33,889 nucleotides of DNA from Rikenellaceae bacterium (lineage in GTDB: Bacteria; Bacteroidota; Bacteroidia; Bacteroidales; Rikenellaceae). The stretch is taken from positions 1 through 33,889 of the forward strand of contig SUZO01000026.1 in the NCBI GenBank assembly GCA_015059805.1, read 5' to 3'. The notes under the pieces were generated by a model. That model worked only from the letters and a program-made list of their open reading frames with translations, did not search any database and was not told where the DNA came from. Within the stretch, counting starts at the first letter, position 1; every line of letters starts with the position of its first letter. Position numbers and translations under genes: made by a program. Shown in pieces: positions 33,172 through 33,889 of the stretch.

Positions 33172-33696
33172 ATGACTAAAGAACAAAAAGCTGTCGTTAT
33201 CGACAATCTTGCTCAACAGCTCACTGAGTATCCTCACTTTTATATCACAGACATTGAGGCACTCAACGCAACTCAGACTGCTGCTCTTCGTCGCAAGTGT
33301 TTTGACAGCGAGATTAAGCTTATCGTTGTAAAGAACACCCTTCTTCGTAAGGCATTGGAGCGTGTAGAGAAGGCAGATGAGGAGTTAGTAAACGTACTTG
33401 CAGGCTCAACTGCTATCATGCTTACCAACACAGGTAAGGCTCCAGCAGTTCTTATTAAGGAGTTCCGCAAGAAGTGCGACAAGCCTATTATCAAGGCTGC
33501 ATGCGTAGAGGGTTGCGTATATGTTGGTGATGATCAGTTGGATACACTGTGCAGCATCAAGAGCAGAGAGGAGCTCATTGGCGACATCGTTGCACTGCTC
33601 CAGTCACCTGCAAAGAATGTTATCTCTGCACTGCGTGCTAATGCAGGCGAGAAGATCGCGGGTCTGGTAAAGACTCTCGAAGAAAGAAACAATTAA
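33172..33696 (+). CDS. rplJ: Ribosomal protein L10
   Basis: This 174-residue protein has an N-terminal 23S-binding domain and a C-terminal helix that docks L7/L12 dimers (SALRANAGEKIAGLVKTLEE). It forms the stalk and, in other bacteria, the L10-L12 complex represses rplJL translation. The ATG follows an unusually good Shine-Dalgarno. rplL begins 39 bp downstream. Confidence 0.97.
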   Translation: MTKEQKAVVIDNLAQQLTEYPHFYITDIEALNATQTAALRRKCFDSEIKLIVVKNTLLRKALERVEKADEELVNVLAGSTAIMLTNTGKAPAVLIKEFRKKCDKPIIKAACVEGCVYVGDDQLDTLCSIKSREELIGDIVALLQSPAKNVISALRANAGEKIAGLVKTLEERNN

Positions 33697-33735
33697 TAAA
33701 AGAAACAAAAAACAAATTTAATAAAAATTACAACT

Positions 33736-33889
33736 ATGGCAGATGTAAAAGTATTGGCAGAGGAGTTGGTAAACTTGACTGTTAAAGAGGTAAACGAATT
33801 GGCTACCATCCTCAAGGAGGAGTACGGTATTGAGCCAGCTGCTGCAGCTGTTGCAGTTGCTGCTGCACCTGCTGCAGGTGAGGCTGCTG
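33736..33889 (+). CDS. rplL: Ribosomal protein L7/L12, N-terminal part (cut by window end)
   Basis: The first 51 codons are present, starting [20 protein letters not shown] (the dimerisation domain that binds L10) and running into the alanine-rich hinge ([14 protein letters not shown]). The factor-binding C-terminal domain lies outside the window. rpoB is expected next. Confidence 0.96.
   Translation, partial: MADVKVLAEELVNLTVKEVNELATILKEEYGIEPAAAAVAVAAAPAAGEAA

Overview
The window is chromosomal DNA from a member of the Bacteroidota, most likely Bacteroidales. Evidence: SusC/SusD pairs with an ECF sigma factor and a FecR-type anti-sigma factor, several promoters of the form TTTG-N19/20-TAnnTTTG, almost no Shine-Dalgarno sequences, many short-signal lipoproteins, and a Bacteroidota-type mreBCD-mrdA-rodA order. 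A Rikenellaceae/Alistipes-like placement is possible but cannot be decided from this sequence.

Layout. (1) 1-628: the 3' end of a 5S rRNA with its terminator, then about 500 bp of non-coding DNA. This holds an inverted copy of the 5S end and two 71-bp direct repeats. (2) 629-1606: a WG-repeat protein closed by a strong terminator. (3) 1776-18663: eleven genes on the + strand with gaps of 5-29 bp or a 1-bp overlap and no visible internal terminator. In order they are: an FN3 plus GLUG-type beta-helix lipoprotein, a 43-residue peptide, a second GLUG-type beta-helix lipoprotein with a fimbrillin-like head, a metallophosphoesterase lipoprotein, an ECF sigma factor, a FecR anti-sigma factor, a SusC transporter with an STN signalling domain, SusD, a short DUF1735-like lipoprotein, and a GH3 glycosidase with a PA14 insert. 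It reads as a glycan-utilisation locus under trans-envelope control, with surface proteins placed ahead of the regulator. A bidirectional terminator (18685-18735) closes it.

(4) 25286-18751, minus strand: the rod-shape/elongasome operon mreB-mreC-mreD-mrdA(PBP2)-rodA, with a DUF4465-like lipoprotein as a sixth gene. (5) 25474-26805: pgi, divergent from mreB. (6) 26806-27321: a hairpin-dense non-coding stretch that includes a 120-bp block foldable into a four-way junction. (7) Minus strand: a DksA/TraR-family regulator and an alpha-oxoamine synthase. (8) 29332-33889, + strand: a tandem promoter pair, tRNA-Thr, tRNA-Tyr, tRNA-Gly, tuf, tRNA-Trp, secE, nusG, rplK, rplA, rplJ and the start of rplL, the classic translation/transcription cluster leading to rpoBC.

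The points most worth a second look are the 26923-27042 four-way-junction element, the perfect Shine-Dalgarno on rplJ in a genome that otherwise barely uses one, the twin beta-helix lipoproteins with exchanged heads and a micropeptide between them, the ECF-like promoter ahead of the 17-kb array, the 5S-derived repeats, and the extra lipoprotein gene in the rod operon. No CRISPR array, transposase or phage gene was seen.
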